From Bacillota bacterium (GTDB taxonomy: Bacteria; Bacillota_E; Sulfobacillia; Sulfobacillales; Sulfobacillaceae), in contig JAKAAL010000189.1 in assembly GCA_021802375.1 (NCBI GenBank), positions 1 through 7,363 of the forward strand: a stretch of 7,363 nucleotides of DNA, given 5' to 3'. The stretch's first letter is position 1, and every line of letters starts with the position of its first letter. The position numbers and the translations under genes are program-made. Under the pieces are notes generated by a model, which ran no database searches, was not told the origin of the DNA, and worked only from the letters and a program-made list of their open reading frames with translations. Positions 1-6,295 of this stretch are shown here, one piece after another.

Positions 1-128
1 ACCATGGTGTCGGAAGGGCAGGACCCAGGACCGAACCGATTTACCGCTAGTTCCTTTGTAGAACGTAACTGGTCGACTTCGTCCGTCGTTATTTAAGAGG
101 ATGAGTTAGACGTCTTGAAAATTCCTGC

Positions 129-137
129 GGAGGAGGG
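129..137 (+). promoter_or_regulatory. Strong ribosome binding site for the decayed lipoprotein gene
   Basis: The bases read GGAGGAGGG, an excellent match to the Shine-Dalgarno consensus. Counting from the end of the AGGAG core, a seven-base gap leads to position 144, where the in-frame codon is ATA rather than ATG. The next usual start codon in that frame, GTG at 174, lies about 37 bases further on and has no purine-rich site of its own. The position of this site therefore indicates where translation originally began. Confidence 0.7.
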
Positions 138-143
138 ATTACG

Positions 144-715
144 ATAAGTCAACACATATTAATTGCTTCGGGTGTGACTCTCGGCATGCTGGTGCTATCG
201 GGATGTGGGGCCGCAGGCCCTCTGGCCACGCCTTCAGCCCCGCAGAGTCACACCCCTGTTTCACAGTCTCTCGAGACCCATAGCCCATCTCGACGTGCGA
301 CGGTTAAGGCCTTTGCTGGTACAGCGCATCTGGTGCCGCATCTCTCGATTCCTTTACCGGCCCCCTATCATAAGGCGCAGATTCTTTATGGCTGGGTCGG
401 GCATCTTCACGGCAAGCCGTTCACGCTGGCGATGTGGAATGCGCGCCTAGCTCAAGGGTTTACCCTGTTTTATAATCATAAGATTATTTCGGAAGCGCCA
501 GGTATCGTCGACATCTTCTGTTTTACCGGGAATTGGTTTTTGTGGCAAGTCGGGGCTATGGCGGAAGGGGGGGGGCGATGAATATGGTGACCGGACAAGT
601 GTTGAATCCCAACTTTTCGACTCAACAAGGACGTAAATGGAAACAACTCTGCCCGGTATCTCCCCAAAACGTCACCTATGTGCTAGGATTGCCGCAACGT
701 TATCCGTTTCCCTGA
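144..715 (+). pseudogene. Probable decayed small lipoprotein (ATA in start position, frameshift at G9 tract)
   Basis: I do not recognise the family. Read from codon 144, the product starts (M)SQHILIASGVTLGMLVLSGC, a 20-residue signal peptide ending in lipobox L-S-G-C with Cys at residue 21. A low-complexity Ser/Pro/Thr linker follows, then a more structured part rich in Trp and Phe. The usual-codon starts (GTG 174, ATG 186) would leave 10 or fewer residues before the Cys, too short for an export signal, so the ATA position is favoured. The frame closes at 579-581, just after a run of nine G (567-575). One extra G, or two fewer, would join it to the frame ending at TGA 713-715 and give about 190 residues, ending just before the next gene's ribosome binding site. 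Alternatively the second part (ATG 578, 45 residues) is a separate, coupled gene, since stop and start overlap as ATGA. The n-region has no Lys or Arg, which is atypical. Coding origin is likely; function is unknown. Confidence 0.55.
567..575 (+). repeat. Homopolymeric tract of nine G
   Basis: Nine consecutive G lie inside the lipoprotein reading frame, next to its apparent stop. Tracts of this length are prone to replication slippage and to sequencing or assembly length errors. Ten (or seven) G would merge the upstream lipoprotein frame with the downstream 45-residue frame. The tract is directly visible; whether its length varies in the population cannot be told from one sequence. Confidence 0.9.
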
Positions 716-720
716 TCTGA

Positions 721-727
721 AGAGGAG
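721..727 (+). promoter_or_regulatory. Ribosome binding site in front of the second small gene
   Basis: The bases AGAGGAG begin five bases after the TGA that ends the repaired lipoprotein frame. The codon seven bases downstream (735) is ACG, followed by a serine codon. Close spacing to the previous stop suggests that the two small genes were once one transcription unit. Confidence 0.5.
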
Positions 728-734
728 AATATTA

Positions 735-980
735 ACGAGTATCTTCTCCTTCACTGCCCGGGAGATCATCGAAGGACGTCTGATTGGACTCTACCCTCAC
801 TGGCTCTCTCATCTGCACGACACCCTGTTATGGATACGAAGTCATGACCGGATGGCGTCCCCTGCCGTACTCCAGGCAGCACACTTGTTACTGGGAAGAC
901 CCTCTAATTGCGGGACGGCCAGGTCAAGCATGATCTTCGAATTCCCTATGGCGCGCAAGTCTAGATCTGAAAACCTGTAG
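735..980 (+). pseudogene. Possible small hypothetical gene lacking a standard start codon (ACG)
   Basis: This is an uninterrupted frame of 81 residues from ACG 735 to TAG 978-980, directly behind a good Shine-Dalgarno and 19 bases after the previous gene. Its first half looks protein-like and helical, beginning (M)SIFSFTAREIIEGRLIGLY and continuing with alternating Leu, His, Trp and Arg to about residue 50. The last 25 residues are polar and less convincing, so the original 3' end may also be lost. No ATG, GTG or TTG occurs in this frame until ATG 852, which has no ribosome binding site. I do not recognise a family. It could be a real gene with a mutated ATG, a gene using a rare near-cognate start, or a chance frame. 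The spacing and the ribosome binding site argue mildly against chance. Confidence 0.35.
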
Positions 981-1398
981 TGACCATCCGGGGCATAAAA
1001 GACCGCATCGCACTGCGCCCAACTATCTTAACCCTATAATTTGTCCCAAGCACATGCTCCATAGGCGTCAGCGTGTTGCCATCGTGACGCTTATCGACCT
1101 ACTCTGGCCCCCCCATTTATACTGGTGTCCAAAGGGAGTCATAAAAACGACCGACCCTCGGAAGGACTGTGATGCGATGATACGAGACGTTGCACTGTGC
1201 GAAGTCGCCCATTGGGTTAGAATCCTATCGGAAGCTTATCCCGGACCCGATAGACCGCCACCGGAAGGCGTTCAACTCGGGGACCGTATCCGAAAAACCC
1301 AATAAGGTCCCGATGCGCTATTGTTCATCTTTATGACAATCGCCCCGATTACGACCATCCAAAACGATCAGTTCCGGGACGTGGCCGATTTCGTTGTG
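981..1398. other. Gene-poor stretch with no supportable intact gene
   Basis: This stretch between the second small frame and the stop of the solute-binding protein has no gene I can support. Plus-strand frame 1 is unusually poor in stops: it runs from 934 to 1434 with a single TAA at 1303-1305. Its product is rich in His, Cys and Pro, has no ribosome binding site before ATG 1054, and resembles nothing I know. A run of seven C lies at 1108-1114. No clear tRNA, CRISPR repeat or strong terminator was seen. A small inverted repeat, AATCG and CGATT flanking three bases, lies near 1340 and is too weak to be a terminator. The stretch is best read as degenerate sequence, possibly continuing the decayed module upstream. 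Confidence 0.5.
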
Positions 1399-3117
1399 TT
1401 AGTGGGAGTTAAACCACCAGTAGTTCGCGGCTAGCAAATCCGATACCGGGTTGTAGGTACGATGCGTTCCATGCAACGTAGCAATATGGGCGGCCAGTCC
1501 GCCGGGCCAAGGAGTCCACAATACCGGTAGATGTTGTGCCGCAAATGCCTCGTAGCGATATAAGGCGTGGAGCGTACTGTGAGTATTGCCGGGTGCATAA
1601 CTTTGGGCAATTAGCTGATCCATCTGCGAGTTGTTATAACCGCCCTTGTTAACCGGTGCTCCGGTCGCAAAGAGTCCGCCTCCGGTAGGATAAAAGTCTG
1701 GCTGATATGTCCATCCACCACCCAGTGCCATAGCCCAAGCACTAGGATTTTTCACAGTCACCTCGGAAAAGAACGTGGATGCGGGTAACGGCTCTAGTGT
1801 TACCTGTACACCTTCTTGAGCCCAGTTGCTCTTGATCAGTTGGGCCATATCGGCCAACGTCTTATTACTCGAGATATAGGTTACCGGGAAATCCAACTTT
1901 TGTCCGTTCTTTGTCATCACGCCATTCTGTAGCGTCCATCCATGCTGGAGCAGGAGCGCCTTCCCTGCCTTCGGGTTAAAGGGATAGAGGTTTGGTGGCA
2001 ACGCCTTGTCGTAGAACACTGTAGGAGGCTGGCTGGCAATTGGGCCGCTTTCGACAACACCCACACCGTGATATAGCGATTGGACGATGCCCTGTTGATC
2101 GATGCCTTCTTGGAGCGCTTGGCGCACATACAACTGCTTTAAGATTGGCCCAATCCCATTAGGGGCCCTGGAACTGAAATTAGGATGAATGAACCCAAAA
2201 CCGAAGGCATATTCTTGATTCACCACATCGTGACTCAAGAGACTCTTGGAATCGATGAGTGTCGTGGGCACGTACCCCACATCAACTTGGCCGGTTTTTA
2301 AGCCTGTAAATTCTGCTGAGGATTGGGTTTCATACTGGAACACGAGTTGGTTAAGATACGCCTTATGCCCACTATACCGAGCATTTCGTGAAAATTTCCA
2401 ATAGGCATTGGGTGAAAAACCACTGGGTTTAAACGGCCCATCCACCACCTGATACACCGAGCTGGTGGGGCTATTTGCCACCGACTGGATGAACTGCAGT
2501 TCCGCCGTCATGTTCTGCGGATGCTTGTCCCAAATTGCTTTCGGCACCGGCGAAATCTGGGCCAAGGCGTTGTGCTCGAACCAATTTTGGTTCGACGCCT
2601 TATTCAGCGTAATTATGATGGTGTGTTTTCCACTCGCTACAAACGATGAAACGCGACTCGGAACACCTCCGAAACCCGCGCCGGCAAATCCCCACGGCGA
2701 GTTGGACTGACTGGCTCCCTTCATCACGTTCCAAGTAAATACCACGTCGGCAGCAGTCACCGAATGTCCATTCGACCAGTGCCATTTCGGATTTAACCGC
2801 AACACATACCGGGTACCTTGGGTATTCGCCGTAACCTTGGAGACGAGGGATCGCCCATAATTAATCCCATCCGTCGAGGTGATGTCTAATAATGGCTTAT
2901 ACATCAACGCTTCGACCTGCATATTAATGTCAGTATCCGCCTGTAATGGGAGCATCGGGAAAAACCAACTTGGCCCAAGATCGACGGGAGTCGCAACGAC
3001 GGCCGTCCCTCCATAACGACCTTTGCTGGACGCTAGAGGTGCCTTAGTGCCGCATCCGGCCATCGTCAACGTTGTGACGCCGAGCACCACAATGATCGGG
3101 ATCCGTGCTTGTTTCAT
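1399..3117 (-). CDS. ABC transporter extracellular solute-binding lipoprotein, SBP_bac_5 (oligopeptide/nickel type)
   Basis: This is a 572-residue lipoprotein that would capture a solute, typically a peptide, outside the membrane and hand it to an ABC permease. The N-terminus MKQARIP carries two basic residues, then a hydrophobic stretch and the lipobox region TMAGC with Cys22 as the lipidation site. Residues 112-132 hold the SBP_bac_5 signature, including W-H-W-S-N-G, T-A-A-D-V-V and F-T-W-N. A later block (V-R-Q-A-L followed by G-I-D-Q-Q-G-I-V) is also typical of the family, and the length fits. I chose ATG 3117 over GTG 3129 because the GTG overlaps the Shine-Dalgarno; from ATG the AGGAG core is 11 bases away. 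No permease or ATPase gene lies nearby, so it is an orphan component or serves a distant transporter. It has its own promoter and is probably not transcribed only with cobQ. Substrate cannot be inferred: this family also includes dipeptide, nickel, heme and antibiotic-peptide binders. Class confidence is high. Confidence 0.93.
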   Translation of the reverse strand: MKQARIPIIVVLGVTTLTMAGCGTKAPLASSKGRYGGTAVVATPVDLGPSWFFPMLPLQADTDINMQVEALMYKPLLDITSTDGINYGRSLVSKVTANTQGTRYVLRLNPKWHWSNGHSVTAADVVFTWNVMKGASQSNSPWGFAGAGFGGVPSRVSSFVASGKHTIIITLNKASNQNWFEHNALAQISPVPKAIWDKHPQNMTAELQFIQSVANSPTSSVYQVVDGPFKPSGFSPNAYWKFSRNARYSGHKAYLNQLVFQYETQSSAEFTGLKTGQVDVGYVPTTLIDSKSLLSHDVVNQEYAFGFGFIHPNFSSRAPNGIGPILKQLYVRQALQEGIDQQGIVQSLYHGVGVVESGPIASQPPTVFYDKALPPNLYPFNPKAGKALLLQHGWTLQNGVMTKNGQKLDFPVTYISSNKTLADMAQLIKSNWAQEGVQVTLEPLPASTFFSEVTVKNPSAWAMALGGGWTYQPDFYPTGGGLFATGAPVNKGGYNNSQMDQLIAQSYAPGNTHSTLHALYRYEAFAAQHLPVLWTPWPGGLAAHIATLHGTHRTYNPVSDLLAANYWWFNSH

Positions 3118-3128
3118 GGGATATCCCA
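3117..3128. repeat. 12-bp perfect palindrome at the start codon of the solute-binding protein gene
   Basis: TGGGATATCCCA fills the interval between the Shine-Dalgarno (AGGAG, complement of 3129-3133) and the ATG, and includes the A of that ATG. In mRNA it could fold into a four-pair hairpin with a four-base loop, which would shorten the effective distance from ribosome binding site to start. It could equally be a DNA operator or chance. The symmetry is exact; the function is unproven. Confidence 0.5.
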
Positions 3129-3190
3129 CTCCTCTCTTTACGAAAAAGACCGCCCGACACCGCCTCCGTGAATAAGTTGTGACCTCAAAA

Positions 3191-3218
3191 ATTATTTATC
3201 CTAGAAAGATCATATCAA
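3191..3218 (-). promoter_or_regulatory. Predicted sigma-A-type promoter of the solute-binding protein gene
   Basis: On the minus strand a -35 element TTGATA (5 of 6 consensus bases; complement of 3213-3218) is followed after 16 bases by AATAAT (5 of 6; complement of 3191-3196). Transcription would start near 3184 and leave an untranslated leader of about 65 bases. The local sequence is AT-rich compared with its surroundings. This supports independent transcription of the binding protein downstream of cobQ. Confidence 0.55.
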
Positions 3219-3293
3219 CACGTAAGCAGATCCTCAATGTAGGAAGAAGCGCATCTCCCCATAATAGCCAGACTAACCATGGTAGATTGACAC

Positions 3294-3322
3294 GGGACGG
3301 CGGCATGCACCCCTTCCGTCCC
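3294..3322. repeat. Inverted repeat in the cobQ / solute-binding protein intergenic region
   Basis: Seven-base arms GGGACGG (3294-3300) and CCGTCCC (3316-3322) enclose 15 bases and would form a GC-rich stem in RNA of either strand. On the minus strand it lies roughly 94 bases beyond the cobQ stop. No U-run follows on either side, so it is not a canonical intrinsic terminator. It may be a structured 3' end of the cobQ transcript or chance. Confidence 0.4.
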
Positions 3323-3352
3323 AGATGGGTTACAGTGTCGCCAAATCCAATT

Positions 3353-3365
3353 TTTGTGCCACAAA
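3353..3365. repeat. Operator-like inverted repeat
   Basis: TTTGTG and CACAAA flank a single C, making an exact 6-1-6 dyad. A one-base centre is unsuitable for an RNA hairpin but typical in size of a protein-binding half-site pair. It lies about 140 bases upstream of the predicted promoter of the solute-binding protein gene and about 50 bases beyond the cobQ stop. No regulator gene is visible in the window. Confidence 0.3.
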
Positions 3366-3415
3366 GTGTCCCATGCCTTTACCATCGGCATAACATGGCC
3401 TGGTCACTTGACCTC

Positions 3416-4924
3416 TTAATGGTAGAGACCTAAGGCTTTATACACGATATCCAGCCGAAGATGCCCCCGGACCATCGTGGCCAGTCGATCGTAGGCTTGT
3501 TCGCGAATCGCCTCTATAGAAGCCACCGCCGTAGGGTGCTCTGTCAGGCCAACGGTGTGCCGTATTCGATTGAGCCATCGTTCACGAAACCCCGGATTGT
3601 CGAGGATCCCATGCAGATAGGTACCCGCCACCTTCCCATCCGCGGTTACTGAACCCTCGAGATGCGTCGCCTCATCGTCCTGGGCTCGCACGACAGCAAG
3701 CGGCATCCCCTCCGCCGTGGCATTACTGCGTCCCATGTGTATTTCATAACCGGCGACCGGATGCCCTCCCCAGGCGTCCACGAGGTGTCCTCTCACCCAC
3801 GTGGTGCGCTTAGGGGACACCAGCGTAGTGTCGATGGGCAGCCACCCGAGTCCCATGACTTCTGCCCTGGGCGATTCGAATCCTTCGGGGTCCCTCACCA
3901 CCTGTCCCAACATCTGGTATCCTCCGCAGATACCCAAGATCGGGCACCCACGCAGTCTCATCTGTTGCAGTGCTGGTGCCCAGCCCCTCTGTAACCATAT
4001 CAAGTCTTCCATCGTGTTCTTCGAGCCCGGGATAATAACGGCATCCGCACTCGCCAGATCCTCCGGTGTGCGGCAAAAGAAGGGCACGATATCCTGCTCT
4101 AAAAACAGGGCATCGACATCGGTAAAATTGGCCAGATGAGGAAGAGGCAGAATCGCGATACGAATCCCAACCGCAGATCTTGGTTTATAGCGCGCAGATG
4201 TGAGCCCCAAAGAGTCCTCCTCGTCGATACCCAAATCCGAGACGTAAGGGAGTACCCCGAGGACCGGGACCCCCGTCCTCTCTTCTAAAAAGCGGACCCC
4301 ATCGTCAAAGAGACTGGGATCTCCGCGAAATTTATTGATGATAACACCGACCACACGTGCCCGTTCATCGGGCTCTAAGAGGTCTAGGGTCCCCACAACC
4401 GACGCAAACACCCCGCCCCGTTCAATGTCGGCCACTAATACCACGGCCGCGTTAGCCATTTCGGCCGCTTTCATGTTGGTTAAGTCATGCGCCTTTAAAT
4501 TCATTTCGACCGGGCTCCCAGCGCCTTCCATAACAATCACCGAATAGCGCTCCGCTAGGTATTGAAAACTTGCGGTCGCCGCGCGCCATAAGTCGGCTTT
4601 TTCGGCATGCATGTACATGGACGCCGGTTGGTTACTGTGCACCCGTCCTTGGACGATCACTTGAGATGACCGACCATCGGTGGGCTTCAATAAAATTGGA
4701 TTCATATGGGCATTCGCCGGGATCCCAGCGGCTTCTGCCTGGACGGCTTGAGCACGACTCATCTCAAGGCCGTCGGGGGTCACGGCCGAATTGCGCGACA
4801 TGTTTTGCACCTTAAAAGGCGCTACATCCCATCCATCTTGTCGCAAGATGCGACAAAGGGCCGTCACCATGATACTTTTCCCTACATGCGATGAGGTCCC
4901 CATCACCATCACGCTCTTGGCCAT
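3416..4924 (-). CDS. cobQ: Cobyric acid synthase (glutamine-hydrolysing), CobQ/CbiP
   Basis: This 502-residue cytoplasmic enzyme amidates side chains b, d, e and g of adenosylcobyrinic acid a,c-diamide, using ATP and glutamine, to give adenosylcobyric acid in cobalamin synthesis. The N-terminal dethiobiotin-synthetase-like ATPase domain begins with the P-loop variant GTSSHVGKS (residues 9-17), then QNMSRNSAVTPDG (40-52), EGAGSPVE (133-140), ADIERGGVFAS (165-175) and INKFRGD (196-202). The C-terminal type 1 glutamine amidotransferase domain has G-I-C-G-G-Y-Q with nucleophile Cys333, and T-Y-L-H-G with His438. Length and domain order are normal and nothing is missing. The start is preceded by AGGAG (complement of 4936-4940) with an 11-base spacer. 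No other corrin gene is nearby; the gene faces away from the aminotransferase across a 112-base shared upstream region. I saw no cobalamin riboswitch in front of it. Family identification is secure. Confidence 0.97.
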   Translation of the reverse strand: MAKSVMVMGTSSHVGKSIMVTALCRILRQDGWDVAPFKVQNMSRNSAVTPDGLEMSRAQAVQAEAAGIPANAHMNPILLKPTDGRSSQVIVQGRVHSNQPASMYMHAEKADLWRAATASFQYLAERYSVIVMEGAGSPVEMNLKAHDLTNMKAAEMANAAVVLVADIERGGVFASVVGTLDLLEPDERARVVGVIINKFRGDPSLFDDGVRFLEERTGVPVLGVLPYVSDLGIDEEDSLGLTSARYKPRSAVGIRIAILPLPHLANFTDVDALFLEQDIVPFFCRTPEDLASADAVIIPGSKNTMEDLIWLQRGWAPALQQMRLRGCPILGICGGYQMLGQVVRDPEGFESPRAEVMGLGWLPIDTTLVSPKRTTWVRGHLVDAWGGHPVAGYEIHMGRSNATAEGMPLAVVRAQDDEATHLEGSVTADGKVAGTYLHGILDNPGFRERWLNRIRHTVGLTEHPTAVASIEAIREQAYDRLATMVRGHLRLDIVYKALGLYH

Positions 4925-4952
4925 TGCCAGATCCGCTCCTTTTTCTCAAACC

Positions 4953-4998
4953 GTGTACCCACATTGCGCCCCATGGTCAGTGCCTGCTAGAGTGTACC
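4953..4998. repeat. Pair of GTGTACC direct repeats in the divergent promoter region
   Basis: GTGTACC occurs at 4953-4959 and at 4992-4998, 39 bases apart start to start. The second copy overlaps the end of the predicted -10 element. Each copy contains the symmetric core GTAC. The pair could be regulator half-sites serving the aminotransferase, cobQ or both, but seven-base repeats can occur by chance. Confidence 0.25.
4964..4993 (+). promoter_or_regulatory. Predicted promoter of the aminotransferase gene
   Basis: A weak -35 TTGCGC (4964-4969) is followed after 18 bases by TAGAGT (4988-4993, 4 of 6 consensus bases), which is preceded by TGC, an extended -10 arrangement. Transcription would begin near 5000, leaving a leader of about 35 bases that contains the gene's ribosome binding site AAAGGAG (5024-5030). 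No matching promoter for cobQ could be picked out with confidence on the other strand. Confidence 0.35.
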
Positions 4999-5036
4999 GT
5001 ATCACGCACCCATCAGGTATCGCAAAGGAGAGGCCC

Positions 5037-6272
5037 ATGCCCCCTACATCGAAAGACTCCCAAGAGCATTTCGTTGCGCGTTGGCTCAATCAACGCGCTC
5101 TCCACACCCACCAGTATCCTGCACCGGGATCCTGGGTACAACCGCAAGCGAATCACCCGATCAACTTGGCAAGCGGGTATCCATTTCCCGACGCCATTCC
5201 CCGCACTGCACTGGTGGCGGCCCTATCCAATGTGGTGGCTATGGAGGGCGATGCCCCCTTCCAATATTCCGGGTCTCAAGCCAGTGAGGGCCTGGCCCAT
5301 TGGATCGCGCAACGCATGCAACAGTCAGGCCTCATGATACCTGACGATGCCCTCCTCTTGACCCAAGGTGCCATTCAGGGATTAGATTTAATCTGTCAAA
5401 CGGTTTTGGATTCCAGGTCTCTAGTCTTAGTCCAGGGCCCTACGTACATGGAGGCCCTCGAGATTTTTCACAATTACACCGATCATGTGGTGGCTCTGTC
5501 GTGCGACCGGCCGGATCAAGATTTTACCGAAGTGCTGGCGACTTACTTGGCCTCCCGAAAAGGCAACTCGCCACTCTCTCTCCTGTATCTGGGCACCTCG
5601 TTTCAAAACCCGACTGGCCTCGTCCTGTCCGCGGAGGCGCGTCGGACTCTCGTCGCGTTAGCCCGGCAATACCATTTTTTGATTGTGGAAGATGGCGCCT
5701 ATGATGCGCTCTACTTCGACGCGCAAATTCCCCCCATGAAGACCATGGATATTGAGGGCCAGGTGCTATATCTCGGAACCTTTTCCAAAACCATCAGTCC
5801 CGGACTCCGCGTCGGATGGGTCATCGGTCCCGCACCCCTGGTTGAGGCGATGGCTCGGTTTAAGAAAGATCTGGGCAATCCTCTAGTGACGGCACTGACC
5901 GCGAAATTTTTACACGATGAGGATTACGATACCCGTCTGGATTGGTTGCGCGCACAGTACCGAATGCGCGGGCATCTCGCGACCGAAGCACTCCAGCGAT
6001 TCATGCCGGAAGAGGTGTGTTGGATCAGTCCGCGAGGCGGATTCTTTATTTGGCTCCGCTACCCCGATCGAGTGGACAACACCAGGCTTTTAGAAACGGC
6101 CACAAATCTTGGTGTCAGTTACGTTCCCGGACAATATTTCTATCCCTACGCGTCTCATGACAACCCAAAGGCACTCAGGATTTGCTTTAGTTACGAAACC
6201 CCAGTCCGGATCACCGAAGGAATCCGGCTCTTGAGTAGGGCTTTACGAGAGCAGATCGTCGCACTCCCGTAA
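5037..6272 (+). CDS. PLP-dependent aminotransferase, class I/II, LysN/MocR-like (possible 2-aminoadipate or aromatic aminotransferase)
   Basis: This 411-residue cytoplasmic enzyme would transfer an amino group between an amino acid and a 2-oxo acid using pyridoxal phosphate. Fold-type I landmarks are all present: F-Q-N-P-T-G with Asn191, E-D-G-A-Y with Asp219 (pyridine nitrogen) and Tyr222, F-S-K-T with the Schiff-base Lys251, and A-L-R-I-C-F-S with Arg381 for the substrate carboxylate. The early Y-S-G-S-Q and the Q-G-A-I-Q-G-L-D block resemble LysN and the catalytic half of MocR regulators. There is no N-terminal winged-helix domain, so it is an enzyme rather than a MocR regulator. ATG 5037 is chosen because AAAGGAG lies six bases upstream. 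The same frame stays open back to 4791, but that part is antisense to cobQ and has no ribosome binding site. Substrate is unresolved; the motifs do not suggest CobD despite the adjacent cobQ. A terminator follows. Confidence 0.9.
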   Translation: MPPTSKDSQEHFVARWLNQRALHTHQYPAPGSWVQPQANHPINLASGYPFPDAIPRTALVAALSNVVAMEGDAPFQYSGSQASEGLAHWIAQRMQQSGLMIPDDALLLTQGAIQGLDLICQTVLDSRSLVLVQGPTYMEALEIFHNYTDHVVALSCDRPDQDFTEVLATYLASRKGNSPLSLLYLGTSFQNPTGLVLSAEARRTLVALARQYHFLIVEDGAYDALYFDAQIPPMKTMDIEGQVLYLGTFSKTISPGLRVGWVIGPAPLVEAMARFKKDLGNPLVTALTAKFLHDEDYDTRLDWLRAQYRMRGHLATEALQRFMPEEVCWISPRGGFFIWLRYPDRVDNTRLLETATNLGVSYVPGQYFYPYASHDNPKALRICFSYETPVRITEGIRLLSRALREQIVALP

Positions 6273-6295
6273 AACCCTTTATACTCCGCGACATG

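Noticed and set aside
4..96. Open frame from the window start to TAA 94-96 as the end of an upstream gene
   Set aside because: Only 31 codons are visible, the composition is uninformative, and other frames are open for a similar length. A C-terminal tail of an upstream gene is possible but cannot be supported.
115..145. TTGAAA with a downstream TACGAT as a promoter for the lipoprotein frame
   Set aside because: The 19-base spacing is poor, and transcription starting near 152 would exclude the strong ribosome binding site at 129-137.
837..995. Inverted repeat CCGGATGG (847-854 area) and CCATCCGG (984-991 area) as ends of a mobile element
   Set aside because: Only eight bases match, there is no transposase between them, and no target duplication is visible.
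1054..1305. 83-residue plus-strand frame beginning at ATG 1054 as a real gene
   Set aside because: It has no ribosome binding site and its composition is unusual (many Cys, His and Pro). The TATAAT at 1035-1040 lacks a convincing -35 element and lies too close to the ATG. It is treated as part of a degenerate stretch.
3179..3433. 84-residue plus-strand frame in the intergenic region
   Set aside because: It covers the minus-strand promoter of the binding-protein gene, has no ribosome binding site, and overlaps the cobQ stop in antisense. Its sequence is not protein-like.
3810..4076. Frames inside cobQ on both strands
   Set aside because: They are shadows of an intact, fully conserved cobQ reading frame.
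4791..5036. Upstream extension of the aminotransferase frame to 4791, giving 493 residues
   Set aside because: It runs antisense to the start of cobQ, has no ribosome binding site, and its residues do not resemble an aminotransferase. AAAGGAG six bases before ATG 5037 fixes the start.
5037..6272. Aminotransferase as CobD (threonine-phosphate decarboxylase) because of adjacent cobQ
   Set aside because: The F-Q-N-P-T-G, Y-S-G-S-Q and overall length fit LysN/MocR-type aminotransferases better, and the genes diverge rather than form an operon.
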